A DNA stretch of 17,220 nucleotides, taken from assembly GCA_001701115.1 (NCBI GenBank), contig DAAJ01000030.1, positions 29,537 through 46,756 of the forward strand, given 5' to 3'. Below, piece after piece: positions 1 through 6,771 of this stretch. Position 1 is the stretch's first letter; each line of letters begins with the position of its first letter. The DNA is from Bacteroidales bacterium GP2. GTDB taxonomy: Bacteria > Bacteroidota > Bacteroidia > Bacteroidales > Muribaculaceae. The translations under genes and the position numbers were made by a program. The notes under the pieces were generated by a model, which saw nothing but the letters and a program-made list of their open reading frames with translations, was not told the origin of the DNA and made no database searches.

Positions 1-537
1 GTAGGTCCTTGTGTAGTTACTCAGGTTAAAACCGCTGACACCGACGGCTATGACGCGCTCCAGATCGGCTTTGTCCAGAAGAAGGACAAGCACACAACCG
101 CGCCCCTCGCTGGTCACTTCAAGAAAGCGGGAGTTGACTCACAGAGATACTTGGCCGAGTTCAAGGGATTTGATAGCGAGATTAAGCTCGGAGATACCCT
201 CACAGTTGACAATGTTTTCGGTGAAAACGATTTCGTTGACATCCAGGGTACTTCAAAAGGTAAAGGCTACCAGGGCGTTGTTAAACGCCACGGCTTTGGC
301 GGTGTAGGTCAGAGCACACACGGTCAGCACAACCGCCTCCGTGCTCCCGGTTCAATCGGTGCCTGCTCATACCCCGCAAAAGTGTTCAAAGGCATGCGCA
401 TGGCAGGCCAGATGGGCAACGAGAACGTGACAGTGCAGAATCTCCGCGTCATTCGCGTGATGCCGGAGCACAATCTGCTTATTATCAAGGGCTCAATACC
501 CGGATGTAAAGGTTCAATCGTAAAAATTGAGAAATAA
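1..537 (+). CDS. rplC: 50S ribosomal protein L3 (uL3), 5' end outside the window
   Basis: L3 is an early-assembly protein of the large subunit that binds 23S rRNA and sends a long loop toward the peptidyl transferase centre. The frame is open from base 1 and gives 178 residues ending in TAA at 535-537. The family is usually about 205 residues in this phylum, so some 25-30 N-terminal residues are missing. The loop shows RAPGSIGA and KVFKGMRMAGQMGNE, the segment carrying the Gln that PrmB methylates in enterobacteria. The TTG at 151 is an internal codon, because clear L3 sequence (QIGFVQKKDKHTTAPLAGHF) precedes it. The stop overlaps the rplD start by one base, suggesting translational coupling. 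The identification is secure. Confidence 0.97.
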   Translation, partial: VGPCVVTQVKTADTDGYDALQIGFVQKKDKHTTAPLAGHFKKAGVDSQRYLAEFKGFDSEIKLGDTLTVDNVFGENDFVDIQGTSKGKGYQGVVKRHGFGGVGQSTHGQHNRLRAPGSIGACSYPAKVFKGMRMAGQMGNENVTVQNLRVIRVMPEHNLLIIKGSIPGCKGSIVKIEK

Positions 538-1157
538 TGGAACTCGCTATTTATAACATAAAAGGAGAAGACACCGGAAGAAAGGCAGAGCTCAACGACC
601 AGGTCTTTGCAATTGATGCAAACGAGCATGCCGTATATCTCGATGTGAAGCAGTACCTCGCAAACCAGCGCCAGGGTACTCACAAGAGCAAAGAGCGCAG
701 CGAAGTATCCGGCTCCACCCGTAAGCTCCACAAACAGAAAGGTGGCGGCGGCGCACGTATCGGCGATATCAACTCACCCGTGCTCGTTGGCGGCGGACGC
801 GTTTTCGGTCCCCGTCCCCGTGACTACCGCTTCAAGTTGAACAAGAAAGTAAAACAGCTCGCACGCAAGAGCGCGCTCACCTACAAAGTTCAGGACGACC
901 AGATCAAAATCGTTGAAGACTTCGATTTTGAGGCTCCGAAAACTAAAGATTTCGTAAATTTTGCTAAAAATTTACAAGCGGAGGGCAAAAAGATACTTCT
1001 CGTTTTACCCACCCAGAATAAAAACGTATATTTGTCGGCTCGAAATGTGCCTAATGCCCAAATCATTACGGCATCTGACGTCAACACCTATGCAATAATG
1101 AACAGCTCGGCTATTATCCTCACGGAGGGTAGCCTTGATGTTATAAATAAACTTTAA
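537..1157 (+). CDS. rplD: 50S ribosomal protein L4 (uL4)
   Basis: L4 binds domain I of 23S rRNA and lines the peptide exit tunnel with L22. In Escherichia coli it also represses its own S10 operon; whether it does so here cannot be seen because the operon leader is outside the window. The 206-residue product has the usual length. The tunnel-loop region is clear: THKSKERSEVSGSTRKLHKQKGGGGARIGD at roughly residues 45-75 is read here as two adjoining parts, a basic Lys/Arg stretch and a Gly-rich turn, followed by GGGRVFGPRPRDY. The start is the ATG overlapping the rplC stop (TAATG), so no separate ribosome site is needed. A 19-base gap with an SD motif separates it from rplW. Confidence 0.97.
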   Translation: MELAIYNIKGEDTGRKAELNDQVFAIDANEHAVYLDVKQYLANQRQGTHKSKERSEVSGSTRKLHKQKGGGGARIGDINSPVLVGGGRVFGPRPRDYRFKLNKKVKQLARKSALTYKVQDDQIKIVEDFDFEAPKTKDFVNFAKNLQAEGKKILLVLPTQNKNVYLSARNVPNAQIITASDVNTYAIMNSSAIILTEGSLDVINKL

Positions 1158-1161
1158 CCAC

Positions 1162-1167
1162 AAGGAG
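1162..1167 (+). promoter_or_regulatory. Shine-Dalgarno motif before rplW
   Basis: AAGGAG lies 9 bases upstream of the rplW ATG, a normal distance for a bacterial SD. It stands out because most starts in this window have only A-rich leaders, as is usual in Bacteroidota, where ribosomes make little use of SD pairing. Whether it is used is an inference. Confidence 0.55.
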
Positions 1168-1176
1168 ACAGACACA

Positions 1177-1467
1177 ATGGAAATGACAATACAGCCTATC
1201 GTCACCGAAAAAGCAACCAAGCTTACAGACAAGCTCAACCGCTACACATTCCGTGTATCTCCCGATGCCAACAAATACCAGATCAAAGAGATGGTAGAAA
1301 AGCTTTATGGCGTCAAAGTGGTTGCAGTCAACACTGCAGTGGTACGCGGCAAAAACAAAAGCCGCTGGACAAAGAGCGGACTTCTCCGCGGTAAGACAAA
1401 CTCTTACAAAAAAGCGTTTATCACCGTAGGCGAAGGTCAGACAATTGACTTTTACAGCAACATATAA
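1177..1467 (+). CDS. rplW: 50S ribosomal protein L23 (uL23)
   Basis: L23 sits beside the exit of the peptide tunnel and is the main docking site for trigger factor and the signal recognition particle. The 96-residue length is standard. The N-terminus has the family signature IVTEKATKL near residue 8, then NRYTFRVSPDANKYQIK and the VEKLYGVKVVAVNT strand. The rRNA-contacting basic loop GKNKSRWTKSGLLRGK follows near residues 70-85. The ATG at 1177 is preceded by one of the few good SD motifs here. Only six bases separate its stop from rplB. Identification is secure. Confidence 0.97.
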   Translation: MEMTIQPIVTEKATKLTDKLNRYTFRVSPDANKYQIKEMVEKLYGVKVVAVNTAVVRGKNKSRWTKSGLLRGKTNSYKKAFITVGEGQTIDFYSNI

Positions 1468-1473
1468 TAAACA

Positions 1474-2301
1474 ATGGCAGTAAGAAAATTCAAGCCCACA
1501 ACACCGGGGCAGAGACACAAAGTTATTGGCGTATTTAAAGGAGTCATCACTGCTACCACGCCAGAGAAATCTCTTACCGTCGGTAAAAAATCAACCGGTG
1601 GACGCAACGCCGAGGGTCATTTGACCAACCGCTACATGGGCGGTGGACACAAGCGTAAATACCGTGCTATCGACTTTAAGAGAAACAAAGACGGTGTGCC
1701 CGCTGTAGTAAAATCTATCGAGTACGATCCTAACCGCTCAGCGCGTATCGCACTCCTTTACTACGTTGACGGAGCAAAAGCCTACATTATCGCACCCAAC
1801 GGACTTCAGGTCGGCACAACAGTCGTAAGCGGTCCCGATGCAGCGCCCGAGGTCGGAAACGCCCTCCCGCTCAACAAAATCCCGGTCGGTACTCTGATCC
1901 ACGCGATTGAGCTCCGTCCCGGACAGGGAGCCTTCATGGCACGTTCAGCCGGCACTTTCGCGCAGCTTATCTCACGCGAAGGCGACTATGCGATTATCAA
2001 ATTACCTTCAGGCGAAACCCGCAAAGTGCTTGCTACATGCAAAGCTACTGTGGGAGTTGTAGGAAACAGCGAACACTCACTTGAGCGCAGCGGTAAAGCA
2101 GGACGCTCACGCTGGCTCGGAAAACGCCCCCGCAACCGTGGCGTTGTCATGAACCCTGTCGATCACCCGATGGGTGGTGGTGAAGGACGCGCTTCCGGTG
2201 GACACCCGCGTTCACGCAAGGGTCTCTACAGCAAAGGTCTCAAGACACGCTCGCCGAAGAAGCCTTCTTCGAAGTACATCATTGAAAGAAGAAAAAAGTA
2301 A
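1474..2301 (+). CDS. rplB: 50S ribosomal protein L2 (uL2)
   Basis: L2 is one of the most conserved large-subunit proteins. It binds 23S rRNA, supports subunit joining and lies near the peptidyl transferase centre. The 275 residues match the family (E. coli 273). An OB-fold and SH3-like core are followed by the C-terminal loop NPVDHPMGGGEGR at about residues 227-239. Asp230-His231 matches the conserved Asp-His pair studied in E. coli. The second His of the E. coli HPHGGGEGR segment is Met here, which I recall as normal for Bacteroidota. The C-terminus is strongly basic (GLKTRSPKKPSSKY, then RRKK). Start ATG at 1474 lies six bases after rplW with no SD. Confidence 0.98.
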   Translation: MAVRKFKPTTPGQRHKVIGVFKGVITATTPEKSLTVGKKSTGGRNAEGHLTNRYMGGGHKRKYRAIDFKRNKDGVPAVVKSIEYDPNRSARIALLYYVDGAKAYIIAPNGLQVGTTVVSGPDAAPEVGNALPLNKIPVGTLIHAIELRPGQGAFMARSAGTFAQLISREGDYAIIKLPSGETRKVLATCKATVGVVGNSEHSLERSGKAGRSRWLGKRPRNRGVVMNPVDHPMGGGEGRASGGHPRSRKGLYSKGLKTRSPKKPSSKYIIERRKK

Positions 2302-2323
2302 TCTGATTAATTAGCATACGAAT

Positions 2324-2590
2324 ATGAGTCGTTCATTAAAAAAAGGCCCGTTCATCAGCGTGAAGCTTGAGAAGAAAGTCAGCGCCATGGAAGAAAGCGG
2401 AAAAAAATCCGTTATCAAGACATGGAGCCGCGCCTCAATGATTGCCCCCGAATTTGTGGGACACACATTCGCTGTTCACAACGGCAACAAGTTCATCCCG
2501 GTCTATGTGACTGAGAACATGGTCGGCCACAAACTCGGAGAGTTCGCGCCCACTCGCAACTTCCGCGGCCATGCCGGCAACAAGAAATGA
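2324..2590 (+). CDS. rpsS: 30S ribosomal protein S19 (uS19)
   Basis: S19 is in the small-subunit head, pairs with S13 and contacts the decoding-site tRNAs. The 88-residue protein has the usual length and begins MSRSLKKGPF, the near-invariant N-terminus. It continues with TWSRASMIAPEFVGHT and ends in VGHKLGEFAPTRNFRGH, the rRNA-binding signature. The ATG follows an A/T-rich 22-base gap without an SD. It sits in the canonical rplB-rpsS-rplV order. Confidence 0.98.
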   Translation: MSRSLKKGPFISVKLEKKVSAMEESGKKSVIKTWSRASMIAPEFVGHTFAVHNGNKFIPVYVTENMVGHKLGEFAPTRNFRGHAGNKK

Positions 2591-2632
2591 ACCCCGCCTG
2601 ATTTATTTTAGACAAAAAAAGAAACAAATACA

Positions 2633-3043
2633 ATGGGTGTAAGAAAAAGACAATCAGCCGACAAGATGAAGGCAGAGCGCAAAAATATCGCTTTTGCGAA
2701 GCTCACCAACATCCCCTCGTCGCCCCGCAAGATGCGTCTTGTGGCAGACATGGTGCGCGGAGTAGAAGTGTACCGCGCTCTCGGCATACTCAAATTCTCA
2801 AATAAAAACGCAGCAGCTCAGCTCGAAAAGCTTCTCCGCAGCGCAATCGCAAACTGGGAGGCTAAAAACGAGCGCAAGGCAGAAAACGGCGAGCTCTGCA
2901 TCAGCACAATTTACGTCAACTGCGCTCCTATGCTCAAGCGCCTTCGTCCCGCACCCCAGGGTCGCGGCTACAGAATCCGCAAACGCGCAAACCATGTAAC
3001 ATTGATTGTTGACACAATCGAAAACGCTAAAACCAAGGCATAA
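2633..3043 (+). CDS. rplV: 50S ribosomal protein L22 (uL22)
   Basis: L22 contacts all 23S rRNA domains, and its beta-hairpin forms part of the peptide tunnel constriction where macrolides bind. The 136-residue product is longer than the roughly 110 of E. coli, mainly through an N-terminal basic extension (residues 1-20, MGVRKRQSADKMKAERKN). The core is clear: NIPSSPRKMRLVADMVRG, then the hairpin tip and C-terminal strand RPAPQGRGYRIRKRANHVT near residues 104-122. The upstream gap of 42 bases is A-rich and shows no obvious structure. Only two bases separate the stop from rpsC. Confidence 0.97.
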   Translation: MGVRKRQSADKMKAERKNIAFAKLTNIPSSPRKMRLVADMVRGVEVYRALGILKFSNKNAAAQLEKLLRSAIANWEAKNERKAENGELCISTIYVNCAPMLKRLRPAPQGRGYRIRKRANHVTLIVDTIENAKTKA

Positions 3044-3045
3044 CA

Positions 3046-3792
3046 ATGGGACAGAAAGTAAATCCGATTAGCAACCGCTTAGGCGTCATCAGAGGCTGGG
3101 ACTCCAACTGGTATGATATCAAAAAATTCGCAGCCAATATCCTTGAAGACTCTGAGCTACGCAAATACCTCAATGTTCGCCTTGCGAAAAGCAGCGTGAG
3201 CCGTATCATCATCGAGCGTACACTCAAGCTCATCACAATCACTATCTGCACATCACGCCCCGGTCTTATCATCGGCAAAGGCGGCGCAGAAGTTGACAAA
3301 CTCAAGGAAGAGCTTAAGAAAATCACCGATAAGGACGTTCAGATCAACATCTTTGAAGTAAAACGCCCTGAACTCGACGCACAGATCGTTGCAAGTACCA
3401 TCGCACGCCAGATTGAAGGCAAGATCGCTTACCGCAGAGCTGTCAAGATGGCTATCGCAGCTACAATGCGCAGTGGTGCAGAAGGCATCAAGGTGCAGAT
3501 CAGCGGACGCCTCAATGGCGCTGAAATCGCACGCTCTGAAATGTTCAAGGAAGGTCGTACACCTCTCCACACACTCCGTGCCGACATCGACTATGCTCTT
3601 GTTGAAGCACACACCAAAGTTGGTGTACTCGGTGTCAAAGTTTGGATTTGCCGCGGAGAAGTTTATGGCAAGAGAGACCTCGCCCCCAACTTCACAGCAA
3701 CCGAAAAAGGCTCACGCCCCTCGGGAGCACCCCGCCGCGAACGCGGAGGTGAACGTGGAGGATTCCGCAGAAAAGGAAACAACAACCGTTGA
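3046..3792 (+). CDS. rpsC: 30S ribosomal protein S3 (uS3)
   Basis: S3 lies at the mRNA entry channel and, with S4 and S5, helps unwind mRNA structure. Its 248 residues match the family range. The N-terminus GQKVNPISNRLGVIRGWDS is diagnostic. A type II KH domain carries the loop RPGLIIGKGG at residues 71-80. The C-terminal domain includes SGRLNGAEIARSE and GVLGVKVWICRGE. The tail after about residue 215 is low-complexity Arg/Gly (RRERGGERGGFRRKG), a common lineage-specific extension. It begins two bases after rplV. Confidence 0.98.
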   Translation: MGQKVNPISNRLGVIRGWDSNWYDIKKFAANILEDSELRKYLNVRLAKSSVSRIIIERTLKLITITICTSRPGLIIGKGGAEVDKLKEELKKITDKDVQINIFEVKRPELDAQIVASTIARQIEGKIAYRRAVKMAIAATMRSGAEGIKVQISGRLNGAEIARSEMFKEGRTPLHTLRADIDYALVEAHTKVGVLGVKVWICRGEVYGKRDLAPNFTATEKGSRPSGAPRRERGGERGGFRRKGNNNR

Positions 3793-3825
3793 AATACTAA
3801 CTGAAACCTTCTCAACTAAAGAAAA

Positions 3826-4257
3826 ATGTTACAGCCAAAGAAAACCAAATTCCGCCGCTCACAGAAGGGCCGCATGAAAGGCATCGCCCAGCGCGGCAAT
3901 CAGTTGGCCTTCGGTTCGTTCGGAATAAAAACACTCGAAGCTAAATGGATCACTGGCCGCCAGATTGAAGCAGCACGTATTGCCGTTACCAGATACATGC
4001 AGCGTCAAGGACAGATCTGGATCCGCATATTCCCCGACAAACCCATTACCAAAAAGCCTGCCGAAGTGCGAATGGGTAAAGGTAAAGGTGCCCCCGAAGG
4101 ATTCGTAGCACCCGTTACCCCCGGACGTATGCTCATCGAGGTTGAAGGAGTAAGCTACGACATTGCTAAGGAAGCACTCCGTCTCGCAGCCCAGAAACTC
4201 CCTGTGATCACCAAATTTGTGGTACGTCGCGACTACGACCCCACCCAAAACGTGTAA
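3826..4257 (+). CDS. rplP: 50S ribosomal protein L16 (uL16)
   Basis: L16 is a late-assembly protein that organises the A-site region of the large subunit. The 143 residues are close to the family norm. It starts MLQPKKTKFRRSQKGR and has the conserved RGNQLAFGSFGIK near residue 23. The MGKGKGAPEGFVAPV segment near residues 82-97 includes the loop that approaches the A-site tRNA and is hydroxylated on Arg in E. coli. It follows rpsC after 33 A-rich bases and leads into rpmC after six. Confidence 0.97.
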   Translation: MLQPKKTKFRRSQKGRMKGIAQRGNQLAFGSFGIKTLEAKWITGRQIEAARIAVTRYMQRQGQIWIRIFPDKPITKKPAEVRMGKGKGAPEGFVAPVTPGRMLIEVEGVSYDIAKEALRLAAQKLPVITKFVVRRDYDPTQNV

Positions 4258-4263
4258 ACAAAT

Positions 4264-4461
4264 ATGAAGAAAGTAGAAATAAAAGAGCTCAGCACACAGG
4301 ACCTCAAGGACCGTCTTGAGCAGATGCAGCAGGAATATGCGCAGCTCAAGATCAACCATTCCGTGTCGCCTCTTGACAACCCCGCACAGATCAGACGCGA
4401 CCGCAGGATGATTGCACGTGTGAAAACAGAACTGCGTCAGCGCGAGCTTAACAACAAATAA
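4264..4461 (+). CDS. rpmC: 50S ribosomal protein L29 (uL29)
   Basis: L29 is a small two-helix protein next to L23 at the tunnel exit. The 65-residue product is the standard length. The first helix carries EIKELSTQDLKDRLEQMQQE. The second carries the family signature around NPAQIRRDRRMIARVKTEL near residues 39-57. It is almost free of aromatic residues and rich in charge, as expected of the long antiparallel hairpin. It sits between rplP and rpsQ as in most bacteria. Confidence 0.96.
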   Translation: MKKVEIKELSTQDLKDRLEQMQQEYAQLKINHSVSPLDNPAQIRRDRRMIARVKTELRQRELNNK

Positions 4462-4469
4462 TCCCTGAA

Positions 4470-4727
4470 ATGGAAACAAGAAATTTACGCAAAGAAAGAG
4501 TTGGGATTGTGACAAGCAACAAGGCTGACAAGACCATCACAGTTACTGTGAAATGGAAAGAGAAGCACCCCATCTACGGCAAATTCGTCAACAAGACAAA
4601 AAAATACCATGCACACGATGAAAAGAACGAGTGCAGCGTTGGCGATAAAGTACGCCTGATGGAGACACGTCCCTTGAGCGCCACCAAAAGATGGAGACTC
4701 GTTGAAATAATTGAAAAAGTAAAATAA
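4470..4727 (+). CDS. rpsQ: 30S ribosomal protein S17 (uS17)
   Basis: S17 is a primary-binding OB-fold protein of the small subunit that contacts helices 7 and 11 of 16S rRNA. The 85 residues are of normal length. The signature is readable as GIVTSNKADKTITVTV near residues 12-27, then HPIYGKFVNKTKKYHAHDE with the conserved basic loop and GDKVRLMETRPLSATKRW. The start ATG at 4470 follows rpmC by eight bases with no SD. rplN begins two bases after its stop. Confidence 0.97.
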   Translation: METRNLRKERVGIVTSNKADKTITVTVKWKEKHPIYGKFVNKTKKYHAHDEKNECSVGDKVRLMETRPLSATKRWRLVEIIEKVK

Positions 4728-4729
4728 TT

Positions 4730-5095
4730 ATGATACAGACAGAAAGCCGATTGACTGTCGCTGACAACAGCGGCGCAAAAGAAGCCCTCTGCATACACGT
4801 CCTCGGAGGAACAGGAAGACGCTACGCTACTGTCGGTGACATCATCGTAGTATCAGTCAAGAGCGTTATCCCGTCATCAGACGTGAAAAAAGGCACCGTC
4901 TCTAAAGCAGTCGTTGTCCGCACTAAGAAAGAAATCCGCCGCCCGGACGGAAGCTACATCAGATTCGATGACAACGCTTGCGTGCTCCTCAACAACGCCG
5001 GCGAACTTCGCGGAACACGTATCTTCGGCCCTGTTGCAAGAGAACTTCGCGCAACAAACATGAAAATAGTTTCACTCGCCCCCGAAGTGCTTTAA
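4730..5095 (+). CDS. rplN: 50S ribosomal protein L14 (uL14)
   Basis: L14 forms inter-subunit bridges with 16S rRNA helix 14 and is the docking site for the silencing factor RsfS. Its 121 residues match the family. It opens MIQTESRLTVADNSGAKEAL, the most conserved block, then HVLGGTGRRYATVGDIIVVSVK and the KKGTVSKAVVVRTKKEIRR segment. The C-terminus GTRIFGPVARELR is also diagnostic. In E. coli this gene opens the spc operon. Here it follows rpsQ by two bases, so no separate promoter is visible and the S10 and spc units appear fused. Confidence 0.98.
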   Translation: MIQTESRLTVADNSGAKEALCIHVLGGTGRRYATVGDIIVVSVKSVIPSSDVKKGTVSKAVVVRTKKEIRRPDGSYIRFDDNACVLLNNAGELRGTRIFGPVARELRATNMKIVSLAPEVL

Positions 5096-5118
5096 TTCAA
5101 AAATAAACACTACAAACA

Positions 5119-5439
5119 ATGAGCAAGACACATATCAGAAAAGGCGACACCGTTTACGTCCTCGCCGGAGAATCACGAGGCAAGACAGGACGTGTGCTCA
5201 AGGTTGACGCTGCTAAACAGCGCGCTATCGTTGAAGGTGTGAATATCGTCACCAAAGCTTGCAAGCCCAGCGCAAAGCACCCTCAGGGAGGGCTTGTTAA
5301 GATGGAGGCACCCATCCACATCTCAAACATCAGCCTAATCGACCCCAAGAGCGGAAAGCCCACACGTATATTCTGCCGCAAAAACGAAGAAGGCAAAAAA
5401 ATCCGTTACGCTAAAAAATCAGGAGAGGAGATTAAATAA
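5119..5439 (+). CDS. rplX: 50S ribosomal protein L24 (uL24)
   Basis: L24 is one of the two proteins that start large-subunit assembly, binding the 5' end of 23S rRNA. The 106 residues agree with the family. A KOW motif fills residues 6-30, IRKGDTVYVLAGESRGKTGR being its core. The central segment VNIVTKACKPSAKHPQGG is the conserved rRNA-contact loop. The C-terminus keeps KPTRIFCRKNEEGKKIR. Its last codons (AGGAGAGGAG) may double as a ribosome site for rplE, whose ATG overlaps the rplX stop by one base. Confidence 0.97.
   Translation: MSKTHIRKGDTVYVLAGESRGKTGRVLKVDAAKQRAIVEGVNIVTKACKPSAKHPQGGLVKMEAPIHISNISLIDPKSGKPTRIFCRKNEEGKKIRYAKKSGEEIK
5421..5430 (+). promoter_or_regulatory. SD-like purine tract before rplE
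   Basis: AGGAGAGGAG sits inside the last codons of rplX, ending 8 bases before the rplE ATG. It could pair with the 16S rRNA 3' end. It also encodes conserved-looking Gly-Glu-Glu residues, so the match may be coincidental. The TAATG overlap already provides coupling. Confidence 0.35.
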
Positions 5440-5987
5440 TGAGCACCACACTACAGAAACAGTATAAGGAGCGGATTGTCCCCGCACTCGAGAAGGAATT
5501 CAACTACTCGACAGTCATGCAGGTGCCCCGCCTCAAAAAAATAGTAATCAACCAGGGACTCGGAGAAGCTACCCAGGACAAGAAAATCATTGAGACAGCA
5601 ATTCGCGAACTCACCGACATCACAGGTCAGAAAGCAGTTGCTACACTCTCCAAAAAAGATATTTCTAACTTCAAGCTTCGTAAAAAAATGCCTGTTGGCG
5701 TAATGGTGACACTCCGCCGCGACAAAATGTACGAATTCCTTGAAAGGCTTATCAAAGTAGCGCTCCCCCGTATCCGCGACTTCAAAGGTATCGAAGGCAA
5801 GCTCGATGGAAGAGGCAACTACACACTCGGCATCACCGAGCAGATCATCTTCCCCGAAATCAACATCGACAACATCAGCAAGCTCCTCGGTATGAATATC
5901 ACATTCGTTACCAGCGCTAACACCGATGAAGAAGGCTACGCACTGCTCAAAGAATTCGGACTCCCCTTCAAAAACGCTAAAAAATAA
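5439..5987 (+). CDS. rplE: 50S ribosomal protein L5 (uL5)
   Basis: L5 is part of the 5S rRNA particle in the central protuberance and touches the P-site tRNA. The 182 residues match the family (E. coli 179). Landmarks are VPRLKKIVINQGLGEA near residues 29-44, GQKAVATLSKKDISNFKLRKKMPVGV read as two adjoining halves, and the C-terminal DGRGNYTLGITEQIIFPE. In E. coli the S8 repressor site overlaps this gene's start; I see no such hairpin here. Its start overlaps rplX by one base. Confidence 0.97.
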   Translation: MSTTLQKQYKERIVPALEKEFNYSTVMQVPRLKKIVINQGLGEATQDKKIIETAIRELTDITGQKAVATLSKKDISNFKLRKKMPVGVMVTLRRDKMYEFLERLIKVALPRIRDFKGIEGKLDGRGNYTLGITEQIIFPEINIDNISKLLGMNITFVTSANTDEEGYALLKEFGLPFKNAKK

Positions 5988-6006
5988 GCAAAACCGATAA
6001 CACAAC

Positions 6007-6276
6007 ATGGCAAAAGAATCAATGAAGGCCCGTGAGGTCAAGAGAGCTAAACTCGTTGAAAAATACGCCGCTAAGAAAGCTGCCCTCAAAGAAGCAGGCG
6101 ATTTCGAAGCACTTCAGCTCCTTCCCAAAAATGCCTCAAGAGTGCGCCTGCACAACCGCTGTCAGATTACCGGACGTCCCAAAGGCTACATGCGCCAGTT
6201 CGGACTCTCCAGAATCCAGTTCCGCGAAATGGCATCTGCCGGACTCATCCCCGGAGTAAAGAAAGCAAGCTGGTAA
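6007..6276 (+). CDS. rpsN: 30S ribosomal protein S14 (uS14), zinc-free type
   Basis: S14 packs in the small-subunit head with S3 and S10. The 89-residue length places it in the longer, zinc-independent class; the zinc form is about 61 residues with two CxxC pairs. Only one cysteine remains, in NRCQITGRPKGY near residue 52, and no CxxC exists. The C-terminal signature RQFGLSRIQFREMASAG and ending PGVKKASW are canonical. It follows rplE after 19 A/C-rich bases and precedes the 80-base gap before rpsH. Confidence 0.97.
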   Translation: MAKESMKAREVKRAKLVEKYAAKKAALKEAGDFEALQLLPKNASRVRLHNRCQITGRPKGYMRQFGLSRIQFREMASAGLIPGVKKASW

Positions 6277-6309
6277 TCAACCCGGGCAAGCAAATATAAA
6301 AGACAGTAT

Positions 6310-6342
6310 TAAATATTGTTCGGCTAAGTACGAATCAATTTA
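6310..6342 (+). promoter_or_regulatory. Bulged hairpin in the rpsN-rpsH gap (possible S8 site)
   Basis: In the 80-base gap before rpsH, eleven base pairs can form with two bulges: TAAA (6310-6313) with TTTA (6339-6342), TTG (6316-6318) with CAA (6336-6338), and TTCG (6319-6322) with CGAA (6331-6334). Bases 6314-6315 and 6335 are bulged, and the eight-base loop is 6323-6330. S8 recognises bulged hairpins and represses the spc operon in E. coli, though there the site is at rplE. A role in S8 control here is inference. It is A/T-rich and could be chance. Confidence 0.35.
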
Positions 6343-6356
6343 AACAAAAAAACAAA

Positions 6357-6755
6357 ATGACTGATCCAATAGCAGATTATCTCACAAGATTGAGGAACGC
6401 TATCAAGGCTAACCACCGGGTGGTGGAAATCCCCGCCTCAAACTTGAAAAAAGAAATCACCAAGATTCTTTTTGAACAAGGCTATATCCTTAACTACAAA
6501 TTCATAGAGGGAGAAAACCCTGCGGGCACAATCAAAATCGCCCTCAAGTATGACCCCGTTGACAAAGTGAATGCGATTAAAGCTCTTAAAAGAGTGTCAC
6601 GTCCCGGTCTCCGCCAGTACACAGGCTACAAGGAAATGCCCCGTGTGCTCAACGGTCTCGGCATCGCAATCCTCTCCACTTCACAGGGTGTCATGACAAA
6701 CAAGAAAGCAAAAGACCTCCGCATCGGAGGCGAAGTGCTCTGTTACGTTTATTAA
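6357..6755 (+). CDS. rpsH: 30S ribosomal protein S8 (uS8)
   Basis: S8 is a primary 16S rRNA binder (helix 21) that organises the central domain, and the translational repressor of the spc operon in E. coli. The 132 residues match the family. It starts MTDPIADYLTRLRNAIKANH, the universal N-terminus. The C-terminal rRNA-binding part is clear: VLNGLGIAILSTSQGVMTNKK, with the STSQG variant of the usual STSKG, then GGEVLCYVY. The start ATG lies in an A/C-rich tract with no SD. The unusually long upstream gap (80 bases) with a hairpin is the one break between rplC and secY, so it is a plausible control point. Confidence 0.97.
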   Translation: MTDPIADYLTRLRNAIKANHRVVEIPASNLKKEITKILFEQGYILNYKFIEGENPAGTIKIALKYDPVDKVNAIKALKRVSRPGLRQYTGYKEMPRVLNGLGIAILSTSQGVMTNKKAKDLRIGGEVLCYVY

Positions 6756-6760
6756 TAAAA

Positions 6761-6767
6761 AAGGAGG
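6761..6767 (+). promoter_or_regulatory. Strong Shine-Dalgarno motif before rplF
   Basis: AAGGAGG, a full-length SD core, lies in the 16-base rpsH-rplF gap, 4 bases before the ATG. It is the best SD in the window and lies outside any coding sequence, so it is not a by-product of codons. Most neighbouring genes have none. Confidence 0.6.
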
Positions 6768-6771
6768 AAAT

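Noticed and set aside
151..537. A short L3 beginning at TTG 151
   Set aside because: Recognisable L3 sequence continues upstream to base 1 in the same frame, so the gene is cut by the window edge.
3389..3877. A 162-codon plus-strand open frame over rpsC and rplP
   Set aside because: It overlaps clear S3 coding sequence in another frame, has no family resemblance and is explained by codon bias in rpsC.
3859..4515. A 218-codon minus-strand open frame opposite rplP, rpmC and rpsQ
   Set aside because: Its product is an antisense reading of three secure ribosomal genes, cysteine- and histidine-rich without motifs.
5451..6089. A 212-codon minus-strand open frame opposite rplE and rpsN
   Set aside because: Antisense shadow of L5 and S14; no promoter or recognisable domain.
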